DNA of 44,316 nt, taken from the NCBI GenBank assembly GCA_021817985.1, contig JAKAFK010000024.1:1-44316 (forward strand). The letters are read 5' to 3'. This DNA comes from Pseudomonadota bacterium (GTDB taxonomy: Bacteria; Pseudomonadota; Gammaproteobacteria; Burkholderiales; JAKAFK01). The notes under the pieces are model-generated. The model did not search any database and had not been told where the DNA came from. It saw only the letters and a program-made list of their open reading frames with translations. This document shows positions 7,304 to 14,958 of this stretch, in pieces (position 1 is the stretch's first letter; every line of letters begins with the position of its first letter). The position numbers were made by a program, and so were the translations under genes.

Positions 7304-7888
7304 TCACCCAAAAATCGCACTCAGCACCTTATGGCCACGATACTGGTGAAGCAGGGCAAACCCGACGTGGCCGAACCAATAGGCCCAGAGAAGATCGGAA
7401 AGCGTTCTATGCATCACGCTGAAGTCAGTGAAGGCGATATAGTGCGTCGACGCCCCAGATGCTCCCCGCCCGCCGGGAATCACGAAGAAGATGATGAGCC
7501 CCGTCAGGGCCATGCCGGTGGCGGCGAGAAGCCCGAGACCGTGGACGAAGCTTGACAATCCGCGTGTGCGCCCGGTGCGTGGCAAAGCCCCCTTGACCAT
7601 CGCTCGCGCGTCCGCGGCGATTGCCGCTCGGCCTTCCTGGCCCCAGGGAAACCAGTATGGGAAGTCCTCGTTGGCGAATCCCCACAGCCAAGCGAGGAGC
7701 ACCACGACAACCCCCAGCAGCCCCCCCACTTCATGTACATAGAAATGCACGGCGTCCGGGGTTGACACGAATAGGCCGCTGAAGAGTTGGAACGTAATGA
7801 AGATGGCGAGTCCCCAATGAACCGCCCGCGTCATTGGATTCCACTGCTGGCGCTCATTACTGCACACGTTACTCGCGTTCTCCATCAT
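7304..7888 (-). CDS. Cytochrome b561-like membrane protein
   Basis: 194 residues from one of two adjacent ATGs (7888 or 7885). AGGAG lies 3 bases before the first and 6 before the second, so 7885 may be used. Four hydrophobic segments are visible (around residues 20-40, 48-68, 108-132, 160-185). His residues in or near them (TRAVHWGLAIFI, YVHEVGGLLG, FVHGLGLLAA, YWFGHVGFALLHQY) fit the two-haem b561 / hydrogenase cytochrome b pattern. Such proteins pass electrons across or within the inner membrane, often between quinone and a soluble partner. The downstream neighbour is the DsbG-like protein A. Open frame continues upstream to 7993 without similarity. Which electron donor it uses cannot be said. 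Confidence 0.78.
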   Translation of the reverse strand: MMENASNVCSNERQQWNPMTRAVHWGLAIFITFQLFSGLFVSTPDAVHFYVHEVGGLLGVVVVLLAWLWGFANEDFPYWFPWGQEGRAAIAADARAMVKGALPRTGRTRGLSSFVHGLGLLAATGMALTGLIIFFVIPGGRGASGASTHYIAFTDFSVMHRTLSDLLWAYWFGHVGFALLHQYRGHKVLSAIFG

Positions 7889-7982
7889 AAACTCCTGCAA
7901 AACAGAAAGGTTCGCTGCGGTTATCGGGAATAGCGAATGGGACACGCCTGAACGACAAGGGTTCCTTATGGACCTGTAACCA

Positions 7983-8300
7983 ATGATCGACATGCGGGCT
8001 ACACCCTCCTGCTGGCGGATCTCCGCAAGTTCCGTGCCAGACGCGCATGCAACGCTACCGCCTGGTAAAAACGCCAGAAGTTCGACGGCGGGAGCCTCGG
8101 CCGTTGCCTTAATCCAAAAGAAACCGATGTCGGTAGACCGTCAATTAAGGCAGTATGATGCTCGGCAAGCCAATATGGACTGTCGCTATTGGCAGCCGGC
8201 GTAGGAGTTCTGGATCTGTTCCGGGCCGAAGAATCTTGAGTGGCGGCCTTGGCTCCACAGAACCGCTGTTGCGAAATGCCTTGCAGGCGGGGCATGGTCG
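7983..8300 (+). pseudogene. Decayed HigB/RelE-type addiction toxin
   Basis: Read in three frames this stretch spells a worn killer protein of the HigB-like 'addiction module killer' family. MIDMRATPSCW (from ATG 7983) continues in another frame as LADLRKFRARRACNA, is broken by a stop, then KPMSVDRQLRQYDA corresponds to the KPVGxGVSELRxxYG block of the family, and a last piece, WICSGPKN, to the LCGGDKS block. At least two frameshifts and two stops separate the parts, so no toxin can be made. It is followed by the matching decayed antitoxin. The match is by eye to family motifs; a frameshift-tolerant protein search would settle it. Confidence 0.55.
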
Positions 8301-8590
8301 TTGCCCCAATACCGCCTCATCAAGGTGGATGAGCTGCGCGAGTTCGGCGCCGCGCCGTCTCTCGACGGCGCGGAAGGCATCGCGGCTTATGTGACCGGCA
8401 TTCCGGAGTCTAACGACGCCGGCGTGCTGGCCGGTGCGCTGGGCGAGATTGCCTGTGCTCGCGGCATGACGGAAATGGCGAGAAACGGGGGGGGTGATGC
8501 CGGGCCGCAGATATCCGGACGGGAAAGCGCAGAGGCTAAGGGCCGCGTCGGCGTGGCGACGGAACTGGAGGCAAGCGCCACGGGTCCCCT
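8301..8590 (+). pseudogene. Decayed addiction-module antidote (HigA-like)
   Basis: Residues of the open frame from 8301 match the N-terminal half of the 'addiction module antidote' family: ELREFGAAPSLDGAEGIAAY, then AGVLAGALGEIACARGMTEM, corresponding to the family's D-x-AxYL...ALGDIARARGMSxIA. After ARNGGGD the helix-turn-helix that should follow (GLSRESLYKALS...) is no longer recognisable although the frame stays open to 8669, and a run of eight G at the junction (about 8490) suggests slippage. The partner toxin remnant lies directly upstream, in the normal toxin-antitoxin order. Partial expression is possible, but a working antitoxin is unlikely. Confidence 0.6.
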
Positions 8591-8665
8591 CCGCCCGTGC
8601 GTGCGCCGTGACGCTGCCTGTCGCCACGTCCGTGGGCTCGGGCCCCGTCATCGGCGCAGTGGGCC

Positions 8666-9607
8666 TTAACGGGCAACGTCCAGCCAGCTGCTGGTCCCGC
8701 CCAGGCGATCGAAATAGCGCGCGCGATAATAGTGGCGCTTGTGGTCGGCATCGTCGGCAAAGGCCGCGCGGTCATGCAGCACGTTGTTGCTGACGAGGCC
8801 CATGCCCGATTGAAGCAGGCCCCGGAAAATGTACGGCGAATCGCTATCGAGAAGTTCTTCCAAATAGGCCAAGGCTTCCCGCGTCAGGGGATCGTCGGCC
8901 CAAAAGACATTGTTCACGCGAACCGTATAGCGCATGTGCAGATTGCCTGCGGGGGTGATGCTGAATACCGGCCCCGGGCGTTCCTGGCGTGCCGTGTTTC
9001 CATTCTCGATACGGGCCGGAATGGTCATCGCGTTCGATGCCATGAGGGCGTGAATGTACGCCGGGTTCTTTTCCCTCAACAGAATGTAGGCCACCTCGTG
9101 GTCCAACAGGGCATTTTCGCCGCCGCGAGCCGCCCTTTGGACCACATGCAGATTCAACGCCTGGATCTGCTCATGGGCACTGTTGTAATAGCCGTCCGTG
9201 TGCCAGTTGATCGCCCGGTTGGTGTACGGAATATACTGCTGCCGGACGCCTTGATCGACCACCGTCAGCGATGTCAGCCCGGATGCGTCCGCGAGCCAGT
9301 TCTTGTTGAGATGCCTGAGGCCGAACCGGCGTCCGATGGCCAGCGCGATCTCAGGATCGGGATCGTTTCCCGTCGTTCCCGCGTAAAGGGCCATGTTGGC
9401 TTTGAGGCATCGCTGCTGCAGCGCCTTGAATTCGCTGTCGGTCAGTCGGCGCGGATCGCCGATTTCCACCAGCAAGTCGCCGAGGTCCTTAGGATAGTTC
9501 TTGAGCTTCTGATCGCGCCACGCCTGGTAGGCGGCATCATTGTCCGGATGAAAAGGGCTGTTGATAGCCTGCTGCTCGATTGTGCTTGCTGTATTCACGG
9601 TCCGCAT
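8666..9607 (-). CDS. TauD/TfdA-family Fe(II)/2-oxoglutarate dioxygenase
   Basis: 313 residues from ATG 9607; a GTG at 9598 lies 8 bases after AGGA and may be the true start. The iron ligands are visible as His136-x-Asp138 (INWHTDGYY) and His279 (NNVLHDRAAF), with Arg291/Arg295 (KRHYYRARYFD) placed to bind 2-oxoglutarate. This is the double-stranded beta-helix fold of the TauD/TfdA group, which hydroxylates small organic substrates such as taurine, gamma-butyrobetaine or clavaminate precursors, releasing CO2 and succinate. No transporter or sulfur gene adjoins it, so the substrate is open. It stands alone, with a decayed toxin-antitoxin pair on one side and a gene-poor stretch on the other. 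The open frame extends upstream to 9760 but those residues are unlike the family. Confidence 0.82.
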   Translation of the reverse strand: MRTVNTASTIEQQAINSPFHPDNDAAYQAWRDQKLKNYPKDLGDLLVEIGDPRRLTDSEFKALQQRCLKANMALYAGTTGNDPDPEIALAIGRRFGLRHLNKNWLADASGLTSLTVVDQGVRQQYIPYTNRAINWHTDGYYNSAHEQIQALNLHVVQRAARGGENALLDHEVAYILLREKNPAYIHALMASNAMTIPARIENGNTARQERPGPVFSITPAGNLHMRYTVRVNNVFWADDPLTREALAYLEELLDSDSPYIFRGLLQSGMGLVSNNVLHDRAAFADDADHKRHYYRARYFDRLGGTSSWLDVAR

Positions 9608-9918
9608 CCTTGTTGGCGCAAAGAAGGAGTTATAACTCCACAGATCCGCAATGGTAGCATGCCCTGCCGGAGTGTCAAACGGCGGCCCGATGCGGCAGAA
9701 AAATAGGCTCATCAGGGATGGCGAAGTGACGCGCAAGATTCGACTGTCCGCTTCGCGCACGGCCGACCCGGGGTCTGCAGTCCGAAGACGCGGCGCAGAC
9801 GATGGCTGCGAGTGGCTTGACCTTCGGTACTGCCCAATGAGACCACTTACGGCCGACTTCTAATGCGTCGCTAAACAATGGTTCATAACTCGTTATGGCG
9901 AAGCCAGAATTCCCGATG

Positions 9919-9949
9919 GTCCACAATTCCTGTGGATAAAATTGTGGAC
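9919..9949. promoter_or_regulatory. Perfect DnaA box in the loop of a 10-bp inverted repeat
   Basis: GTCCACAATT (9919-9928) and AATTGTGGAC (9940-9949) pair perfectly. The 11-base loop contains TGTGGATAA (9931-9939), the exact complement of the consensus DnaA box TTATCCACA. The arms themselves repeat the core CCACA/TGTGG. The arrangement suggests a DnaA-binding locus or a phage/plasmid origin relic rather than a terminator, since no T-run follows. Confidence 0.55.
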
Positions 9950-10010
9950 GAGCGCGGCATTTGTTCGTAAGGGCGTTGTAAGAATGGTGGTTTTTGGGTT
10001 TGCCCACATT

Positions 10011-10039
10011 TTGCGCGAAGATGGAATGTTATATATAAA
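10011..10039 (+). promoter_or_regulatory. Orphan sigma-70 promoter
   Basis: TTGCGC (10011-10016), a 17-base spacer and TATAAA (10034-10039) within an A+T-rich patch form a good promoter reading right. No credible coding frame starts within the next several hundred bases. A GC-rich hairpin, GGGCCG-CTG-CGGCCC (10121-10135), lies about 80 bases downstream of the predicted start but has no T-run. Confidence 0.4.
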
Positions 10040-10622
10040 CAAGGTGTTGTATCGGCCTATTGACTTCTGGCCGCCGCTTTGTGGCGATCGTTCGCGGCGA
10101 CATCGGCAAGTGAACAAAATGGGCCGCTGCGGCCCGACAGACGCTGAGCAGTGGGCTATTGAGCGACGCCGGGAACAGGCAGGGCGTAACATCACGATGC
10201 GACCCGCGGATCTGGTGCGGCACATCCCTCCCTCCGGGTGGGCCAAGGCGATCGGGGCAAACGGGCACCGGTTCTGCCTGCGCCCGCAAACCCTGCAGGC
10301 GCGTGTCAGACGCCTCTGGCCCGAATTCAACGCCTGTGGTCGCGCGCCGGCGGACGGGCGCGCCCACGTCCTCGACGAGGGTCAACGACTGCCAGTAAAG
10401 CATCGTCAAAAATCCCCCGGACGGGGTATTCCGCGCGCACTTTTTTTGCGTCAACGTCCTGCTCCTTGGAAAAGGAAAAACGGCCTCTGCGTGCCCGATG
10501 CCTGCGCTCCGCCGGCGCTTCGTCCCGGTGGCCAGGCGGTTTTCGGGAGATCCGTGCACCGGCCCGGGCATCGCATTTTCGGCCGAATTCCCGGAGGCAC
10601 CGATTCCCGCGTGAGGCGGCGG

Positions 10623-10640
10623 ATGACACCTACGTGTCAT
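10623..10640. repeat. Perfect inverted repeat ATGACAC/GTGTCAT
   Basis: Seven-base arms (10623-10629 and 10634-10640) around CTAC. It lies some 350 bases upstream of the sigma-factor gene in a gene-less stretch. Its size suits a dimeric regulator's operator; no T-run supports a terminator. Confidence 0.35.
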
Positions 10641-10821
10641 GTTTGTTCCTTAGTATGAGCCTTCGGGCACGCACTCCCGTGGTGCCGGCGGGGGCGCAAT
10701 CGCCCCGCGAGCATGCCGTGCACATCGCGCAAGCGGCGCGCGCATCGCCCAGAAACGGGCTGCCCCAAAAGGCTTTCGGCATCGTCACCAAGCTTGGGTC
10801 AGTGGCCCAGTAATTGCTTTT

Positions 10822-10843
10822 GGATGGGTAAAGGTTCCCATCC
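10822..10843. repeat. Perfect inverted repeat upstream of the sigma-factor gene
   Basis: GGATGGG (10822-10828) and CCCATCC (10837-10843) around an 8-base loop, 145 bases before the sigma gene start. It may be an operator, or a hairpin in the leader if transcription begins upstream. Confidence 0.35.
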
Positions 10844-10988
10844 TATCGATAAGAAAAGATACGGCGCGACGGTTCCGTGCGGCAGGCGAGCAGCGGATGT
10901 GCGGGGCTGGTGCATGAACCATAGGGTGCAAGGCCTGATCGAGTCGAGCGTCTTAGGCTTCCGATCCGGACATCAAGGAGAATGCAAG

Positions 10989-11639
10989 GTGCTAAATGAT
11001 AGCGAGATTTGTCCCGAGGCGGCGCAGGCGGCGCAGGCGTGCGCAGCGGACCGCGAGCCGCCAGGAGGGCAGCGCGACGGCCATTATTTTGACCACTTCC
11101 TGCGCGGCATGACACCGGTGCGTACGGCGGCGGCGGGAACCCAAGGCGGGCTGGGGGCTGAAGACGAGCGTGCACTCGCCCGGTGCGCGCGGGCGGGGGA
11201 TTTTTCCGCCCGCCAGAAGTTACTGGAGCACAGCCTCAACTTGGTGATTCAAATCGCCAAGCATTACGTCAGCCGAGGGATCTCGATGGTGCACCTGATC
11301 GAAGTGGGGAATCTCGGGCTGATGGACGCCATGCGGAAGTTCGATCCCGAGCGCCGTGTGCGCTTTGCGACCTATGCCGCGTGGTGGATCAGCCAGAACA
11401 TCGAACTCGCGCACGTGCGTGGTCCGGCCATGCCGCGAATTCCGATGCATGCCTTGCTGGAATTGAGCCTCTACTCGCGTGCCCATCGCCACCTGGAGGC
11501 CAATGGTGTGCTCATGCCGGCCGCGGGCGAGGTCGCGTATCTGGTGGGCAAGCCACTGGAGGCCGTACGCAAAGTGCTCACGCTTCACGAGCGCATCGGC
11601 ATGCTGGACGAGCCGTTGGGCCCTGAGGCGATTCGCTGA
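10989..11639 (+). CDS. RpoS-like sigma factor lacking region 4
   Basis: 216 residues from GTG 10989, chosen because AAGGAG (10975-10980) lies 8 bases upstream; the longer frame from 10713 has no such site. Residues about 57-90 correspond to region 1.2-2.1, residues 78-147 to regions 2.1-2.4 (LLEHSLNLVIQIAKHYVSRG, LIEVGNLGLMDAMRKFDPE, FATYAAWWISQNIE), and 150-210 to region 3 (IPMHALLELSLYSRAHRHLE, LTLHERIGMLDEPLG). The resemblance is closest to RpoS. The protein then stops: region 4, which binds the -35 box, is missing, and neither of the other two frames downstream encodes it. A factor with region 2 but no region 4 could bind core polymerase and perhaps extended -10 promoters, or act as a competitor; it may also be a truncated pseudogene. 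Some normally constant residues differ (IEEGNLGL is IEVGNLGL). Confidence 0.75.
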   Translation: MLNDSEICPEAAQAAQACAADREPPGGQRDGHYFDHFLRGMTPVRTAAAGTQGGLGAEDERALARCARAGDFSARQKLLEHSLNLVIQIAKHYVSRGISMVHLIEVGNLGLMDAMRKFDPERRVRFATYAAWWISQNIELAHVRGPAMPRIPMHALLELSLYSRAHRHLEANGVLMPAAGEVAYLVGKPLEAVRKVLTLHERIGMLDEPLGPEAIR

Positions 11640-11989
11640 GGCCGCACTGCCGCCGGTGGCGGGCGGGTTCGCCGGCTGGATCCCGGAGTGTGCCCGCACG
11701 GTGACGCGGCCTGTTGTGCAGGCCTTTGAGCGGATGGCCCGTCGGTTGTCGGCGATTTGAGCCGCGTCTTGCGGGCGCGGCGCAATCGTGGCTGCACGGT
11801 GGCCCGAGCAGTTCAAGTTGCTGCCCGGTGCCGACGGTGTTACCTTTTCCCATGGATTTTTCCTGACGCTGCGCTGGACTCCACCCATCGCCGGCCCCTC
11901 TCTCACGTATGGCGCTGGTGAACGCCCGACGTGATGACGCTGGTTCGACCCGGGAAGCGCGCACCAGGCTTAGGCCACGGGAGCGGACC
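11640..11989. other. Stretch without a gene between sigma factor and HD-GYP gene
   Basis: 350 bases. The frames here show no trace of sigma region 4, so a simple frameshift does not explain the short sigma factor. No clear promoter or terminator was found; the HD-GYP gene's ribosome site (GGGAGCGG) lies at the right end. Confidence 0.4.
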
Positions 11990-13630
11990 ATGGACCTCAA
12001 TACGCACGACGATGAAATCGCGCTGGGCGAGCGGCTGGAAGAGCTGATAGGCGTCGGAAAGGCGCTCTCGAGCGAGAAGAATTTCGACCGTCTGTTCGAA
12101 ATCATCCTCAGTGCCGCTCAGCGGCTCACGCATGCCGATGGGGGCACGCTTTACCGCGTTTGCGATGGACAGCTTCGATTCGAGATCCTGCGCACGAACT
12201 CCTTGGGCCTCGCCATGGGCGGCACCACCGGCGTGGCCATCCCATTCGACACGATCCCGCTCTACGACCCGTCGGGTCGGCCCAACAGCCGAACCGTCGT
12301 CGCCTGCTCGGTCCTGCAGCGCAGGACCATCAACATGGACGACGTCTACGCCGCAGCGGATTTTGATTGTTCCGGCACGCGCGAGATTGATGGCAAGACA
12401 GGGTATCGCTCGCAATCGTTCCTGACGGTACCGATGGAGAATCACGAAGGGGAGATCATCGGCGTCTTGCAGCTCATCAATGCCACAGACGGGGCGACGG
12501 GCGCCGTACGCACGTTTTCCCGGTTGGAGCAACGGCTGGTGGAGTCGCTCGCCTCGCAGGCCGCCATTGCGCTGACCAACCGCAATCTCATTGACCAGCT
12601 GGAGCACCTTTTCGAGTCCTTCGTCGGCATGTTGAATGCGGCCCTCGACGAGAAGTCGCCGTACACCGGCGCGCATTGCCAGCGCGTGCCCGTGCTGACG
12701 ATGATGCTCGCCGAGGCGGCCTCAAACGCCGCGTCGGGCCCTCTCGCGTCCTTCCACATGTCGGACCAGGACCGGCATGAGCTCAAAATCGCGGGCTTGC
12801 TGCATGATTGCGGCAAGATCACCACGCCGGTGCATATCGTGGACAAGGCGACGAAACTGGAAACCATCATGGACAGGATTCATCTGGTCCATGCGCGTTT
12901 CGAGATCGTCAAGCGTGACGCGGAACTGACGCTCTGGCGTGGCCTTTCCGAAGCAAGCCGGAGCGAACCCGACGGCTCGGCGCAGGCCCGTTTTCATGCT
13001 TTTCTCGAAGCGCTCGAGGCAGACCGGGCGTTTCTCGAGCGATGCAACGCGGGCACCGAGTTCATGGCGAAGGAAGACCAGGAACGCGTGCGACAGATCG
13101 CCGGGCGCTATCAATGGCGAATCGGGGATGAGCGGCGTCCGCTCCTGTCGGACGAAGAAGTGCGGAACCTCACGGTATCGCGCGGGACGCTGACGCCCGA
13201 GGAGCGGGCGATCATCAACGGGCACATCGTTTCCACGATCCATATGCTCGAGGCGATGGACTGGCCGAGACACTTGCGCAATGTGCCGGAATACGCGGGG
13301 GGGCATCATGAGCGCATGGACGGGCGTGGCTATCCCAAGGGCCTGACCCGCGAGCAGATGTCTGTGCAGGCCCGCATCGTGGCCATCGCGGATATCTTCG
13401 AGGCGCTCACCGCAAAGGACAGGCCCTACAAGCGCGGCAAGACGCTGACGGAAGCGCTGACCATCTTGGGCCAAATGAAGCTTGACGGGCACATCGATCC
13501 GGACTTGTTCGACGTCTTCCTGCGCGAGCGGGTTTACGAACGCTATGCCCAGGCCCATTTGGACGCCGACCAGATTGAGAAGGTGGATCCGGCATCGATC
13601 CCGGGATGCCCCCCTGACTTGTTTCCCTAG
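11990..13630 (+). CDS. GAF / HD-GYP cyclic-di-GMP phosphodiesterase
   Basis: 546 residues from ATG 11990; an earlier in-frame start (11909) is possible but the residues before MDLNTHDDE look non-coding. Residues about 28-200 are a GAF sensor domain (SLGLAMGG, FLTVPMENHEGEIIGVLQL). Residues about 210-520 are an HD-GYP domain: the metal-binding HD pair is His272-Asp273 (LLHDCGKITTP) and the GYP motif appears as HHERMDGRGYPKGL. About 100 residues that are charged and helical separate the two halves, longer than in minimal HD-GYPs. The family hydrolyses c-di-GMP to pGpG or GMP and so favours motility over biofilm. The metal motifs look intact, so activity is expected. It follows the short sigma factor by 350 bases. 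Confidence 0.9.
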   Translation: MDLNTHDDEIALGERLEELIGVGKALSSEKNFDRLFEIILSAAQRLTHADGGTLYRVCDGQLRFEILRTNSLGLAMGGTTGVAIPFDTIPLYDPSGRPNSRTVVACSVLQRRTINMDDVYAAADFDCSGTREIDGKTGYRSQSFLTVPMENHEGEIIGVLQLINATDGATGAVRTFSRLEQRLVESLASQAAIALTNRNLIDQLEHLFESFVGMLNAALDEKSPYTGAHCQRVPVLTMMLAEAASNAASGPLASFHMSDQDRHELKIAGLLHDCGKITTPVHIVDKATKLETIMDRIHLVHARFEIVKRDAELTLWRGLSEASRSEPDGSAQARFHAFLEALEADRAFLERCNAGTEFMAKEDQERVRQIAGRYQWRIGDERRPLLSDEEVRNLTVSRGTLTPEERAIINGHIVSTIHMLEAMDWPRHLRNVPEYAGGHHERMDGRGYPKGLTREQMSVQARIVAIADIFEALTAKDRPYKRGKTLTEALTILGQMKLDGHIDPDLFDVFLRERVYERYAQAHLDADQIEKVDPASIPGCPPDLFP

Positions 13631-13674
13631 AGGCCCGGCGGCTTGGTCTGGCCGCGAACGGGCCGGCGCCCGCC

Positions 13675-14232
13675 TTAGTCCCGCGGGTGCCCGGAAAGGT
13701 GCTTGAATTCCGCGAGGAAGGCCGATTTCGCCTCGAAGGGAGCCAAGGGCTCGATCGTATGGGGCAAAGGCGCGATGCCTTCAAGATAGGCCCAGTTTTC
13801 CACGGAATAGGGCATGAGGTCGCGTTTTTCGGTGGCCAAGGCCGTCAGATCGGCGGCTTTGATCGGTGCGTATGGCTCGAAATTCAGGCCAAATTCCGTG
13901 GCGATGATTTGCGTCACCTGATCCTCGATCAGAGCGAACGACGGCAGGATATTCTTGAGGGGCTTCACCATGTCGCCCAGGTAGGCTTCGGCCGCATCGT
14001 GAAGCAACGCGGCCAGCTTGAGCTCCGCCGGTACCAGGGATGCCACGATCAGGCTGTGCTGTGCGACGGAATAGAACTGGCACGTCTGCCCGTTGAAGCG
14101 GCACTGGAACGCGAGCCCGTGAGCAATATCCTCGATGGCCACCCGGTCGATGCGCGGTTCCGTGGGGTAGAAGCGGTTGCCGAGGTAAGTCGATACGTAG
14201 GGTGTTTTTGCGGCGGGTGAGACCCTCGTCAT
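13675..14232 (-). CDS. HD-superfamily 5'-nucleotidase-like protein (YfbR type)
   Basis: 185 residues from ATG 14232, whose ATGA overlaps the stop of the upstream deoxyribosyltransferase gene and indicates coupled translation. HD-domain ligands are visible: His59 (YSVAQHSLIVA), His78-Asp79 (LLHDAAEAYLGD) and a late Asp (near residue 130). YfbR-type enzymes dephosphorylate deoxynucleoside 5'-monophosphates using a divalent metal. The start PYVSTYLGNRFYP is typical of phage- and host-encoded members that follow this pattern. With its neighbour, which cleaves or swaps bases on deoxynucleosides, it forms a plausible deoxynucleotide salvage pair: dNMP to deoxynucleoside, then base exchange or release. 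Substrate preference is an inference from the family. Confidence 0.8.
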   Translation of the reverse strand: MTRVSPAAKTPYVSTYLGNRFYPTEPRIDRVAIEDIAHGLAFQCRFNGQTCQFYSVAQHSLIVASLVPAELKLAALLHDAAEAYLGDMVKPLKNILPSFALIEDQVTQIIATEFGLNFEPYAPIKAADLTALATEKRDLMPYSVENWAYLEGIAPLPHTIEPLAPFEAKSAFLAEFKHLSGHPRD

Positions 14233-14759
14233 GCACTGTTTCCTGTTTTCTTGCTCGCCGTCCTGCCGGTGGCGCCTATGGCCGCCCGCAGGTGCGCCAG
14301 GCATTCGGCAATCCCGCCTGTCACGAGCGGTACGGGTACGGCCAGCATGAGGTTTAGCGCAAGCCCGAAATCTTCGATGGCGAACCCGTCGCGGTCCCTG
14401 ATGCGGCCGTCGCGATGGGTGGCAGGTGCGCCTTGCCAGGCGATGACGCGTTCGACGGTCGACGCCATGGACGTCACATACCCCAGCACACCTTTGCCCA
14501 AGGCCAGCGCATAGCCGATTTCGACACAGGTGCCACTGTCCGGTTCGATGCCGCGGAACGGGTTGAGATTGGCGATGACAAATTCTGCCGCCTGGATGCT
14601 GGCGATGTTGGCGCGGAAAATCGCACCCGGCTCAGTCTCCGCACAATCGGTCGGCAGAAGCGCCGTGTGCCCGAAACGCTCGCACAGCGCGCGCGTCTCG
14701 ATGACCCATTGTGCCACATCCGGCCGGAAAATGTCGGGTCCTGCGAAGTAGATCTTCAT
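14229..14759 (-). CDS. Nucleoside 2-deoxyribosyltransferase
   Basis: 176 residues from ATG 14759; the open frame goes on to 14798 but the extra 13 residues are Arg/Pro-rich. The N-terminal MKIYFAGPDIFRPD is the family's first strand and loop, and the catalytic Glu80 sits in DSGTCVEIGYALALGKGV, a motif shared by the family. NANLNPFRG-like residues (64-70) complete the substrate pocket. The enzyme cleaves the N-glycosidic bond of 2'-deoxyribonucleosides or of dNMPs and transfers the sugar to another base (or water). It is the first gene of a two-gene unit with the HD nucleotidase. The pair may serve nucleotide salvage or sanitation; similar pairs are also found on phages. No mobile-element gene is attached here. 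Confidence 0.85.
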   Translation of the reverse strand: MKIYFAGPDIFRPDVAQWVIETRALCERFGHTALLPTDCAETEPGAIFRANIASIQAAEFVIANLNPFRGIEPDSGTCVEIGYALALGKGVLGYVTSMASTVERVIAWQGAPATHRDGRIRDRDGFAIEDFGLALNLMLAVPVPLVTGGIAECLAHLRAAIGATGRTASKKTGNSA

Positions 14760-14958
14760 GGTTGTGCGCGAGCGGCCTGGGCGCCGAGGCCAAGGCAAAA
14801 AGACCGCGACCCGTGGTGGCCCATCCTCCCGTTGCTCGCTTTTCTATGTCCTTAGGCTGGCGTGTTGCGTCAATCGTTGGCTTGGGGCGCCCCGCTCGTC
14901 CGAGCCCGGTCGTCCTCCCGCGGGGGGGGGCGCGCCTGTGCGTCGCTCCGGAATGGCT

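Larger units (their letters stand above)
9608..10988. other. 1.4-kb stretch without a recognisable gene
   Basis: Several overlapping frames on both strands (for example 10029-10640 minus, 9942-10658 and 10238-10813 plus) lack ribosome sites and known domains, and their amino-acid make-up (Arg, Pro, Ala, Gly) is that of chance frames in GC-rich DNA. The stretch is not empty of signals: a DnaA box within a hairpin (9919-9949), a promoter (10011-10039) and inverted repeats at 10121-10135, 10623-10640 and 10822-10843 are listed separately. It could be decayed mobile DNA, or hold regulatory RNA. Confidence 0.4.

Noticed and set aside
10029-10640. 203-codon minus-strand frame in the gene-less stretch
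   Set aside because: No ribosome site, no domain, and shadows of similar length exist in the other frames.
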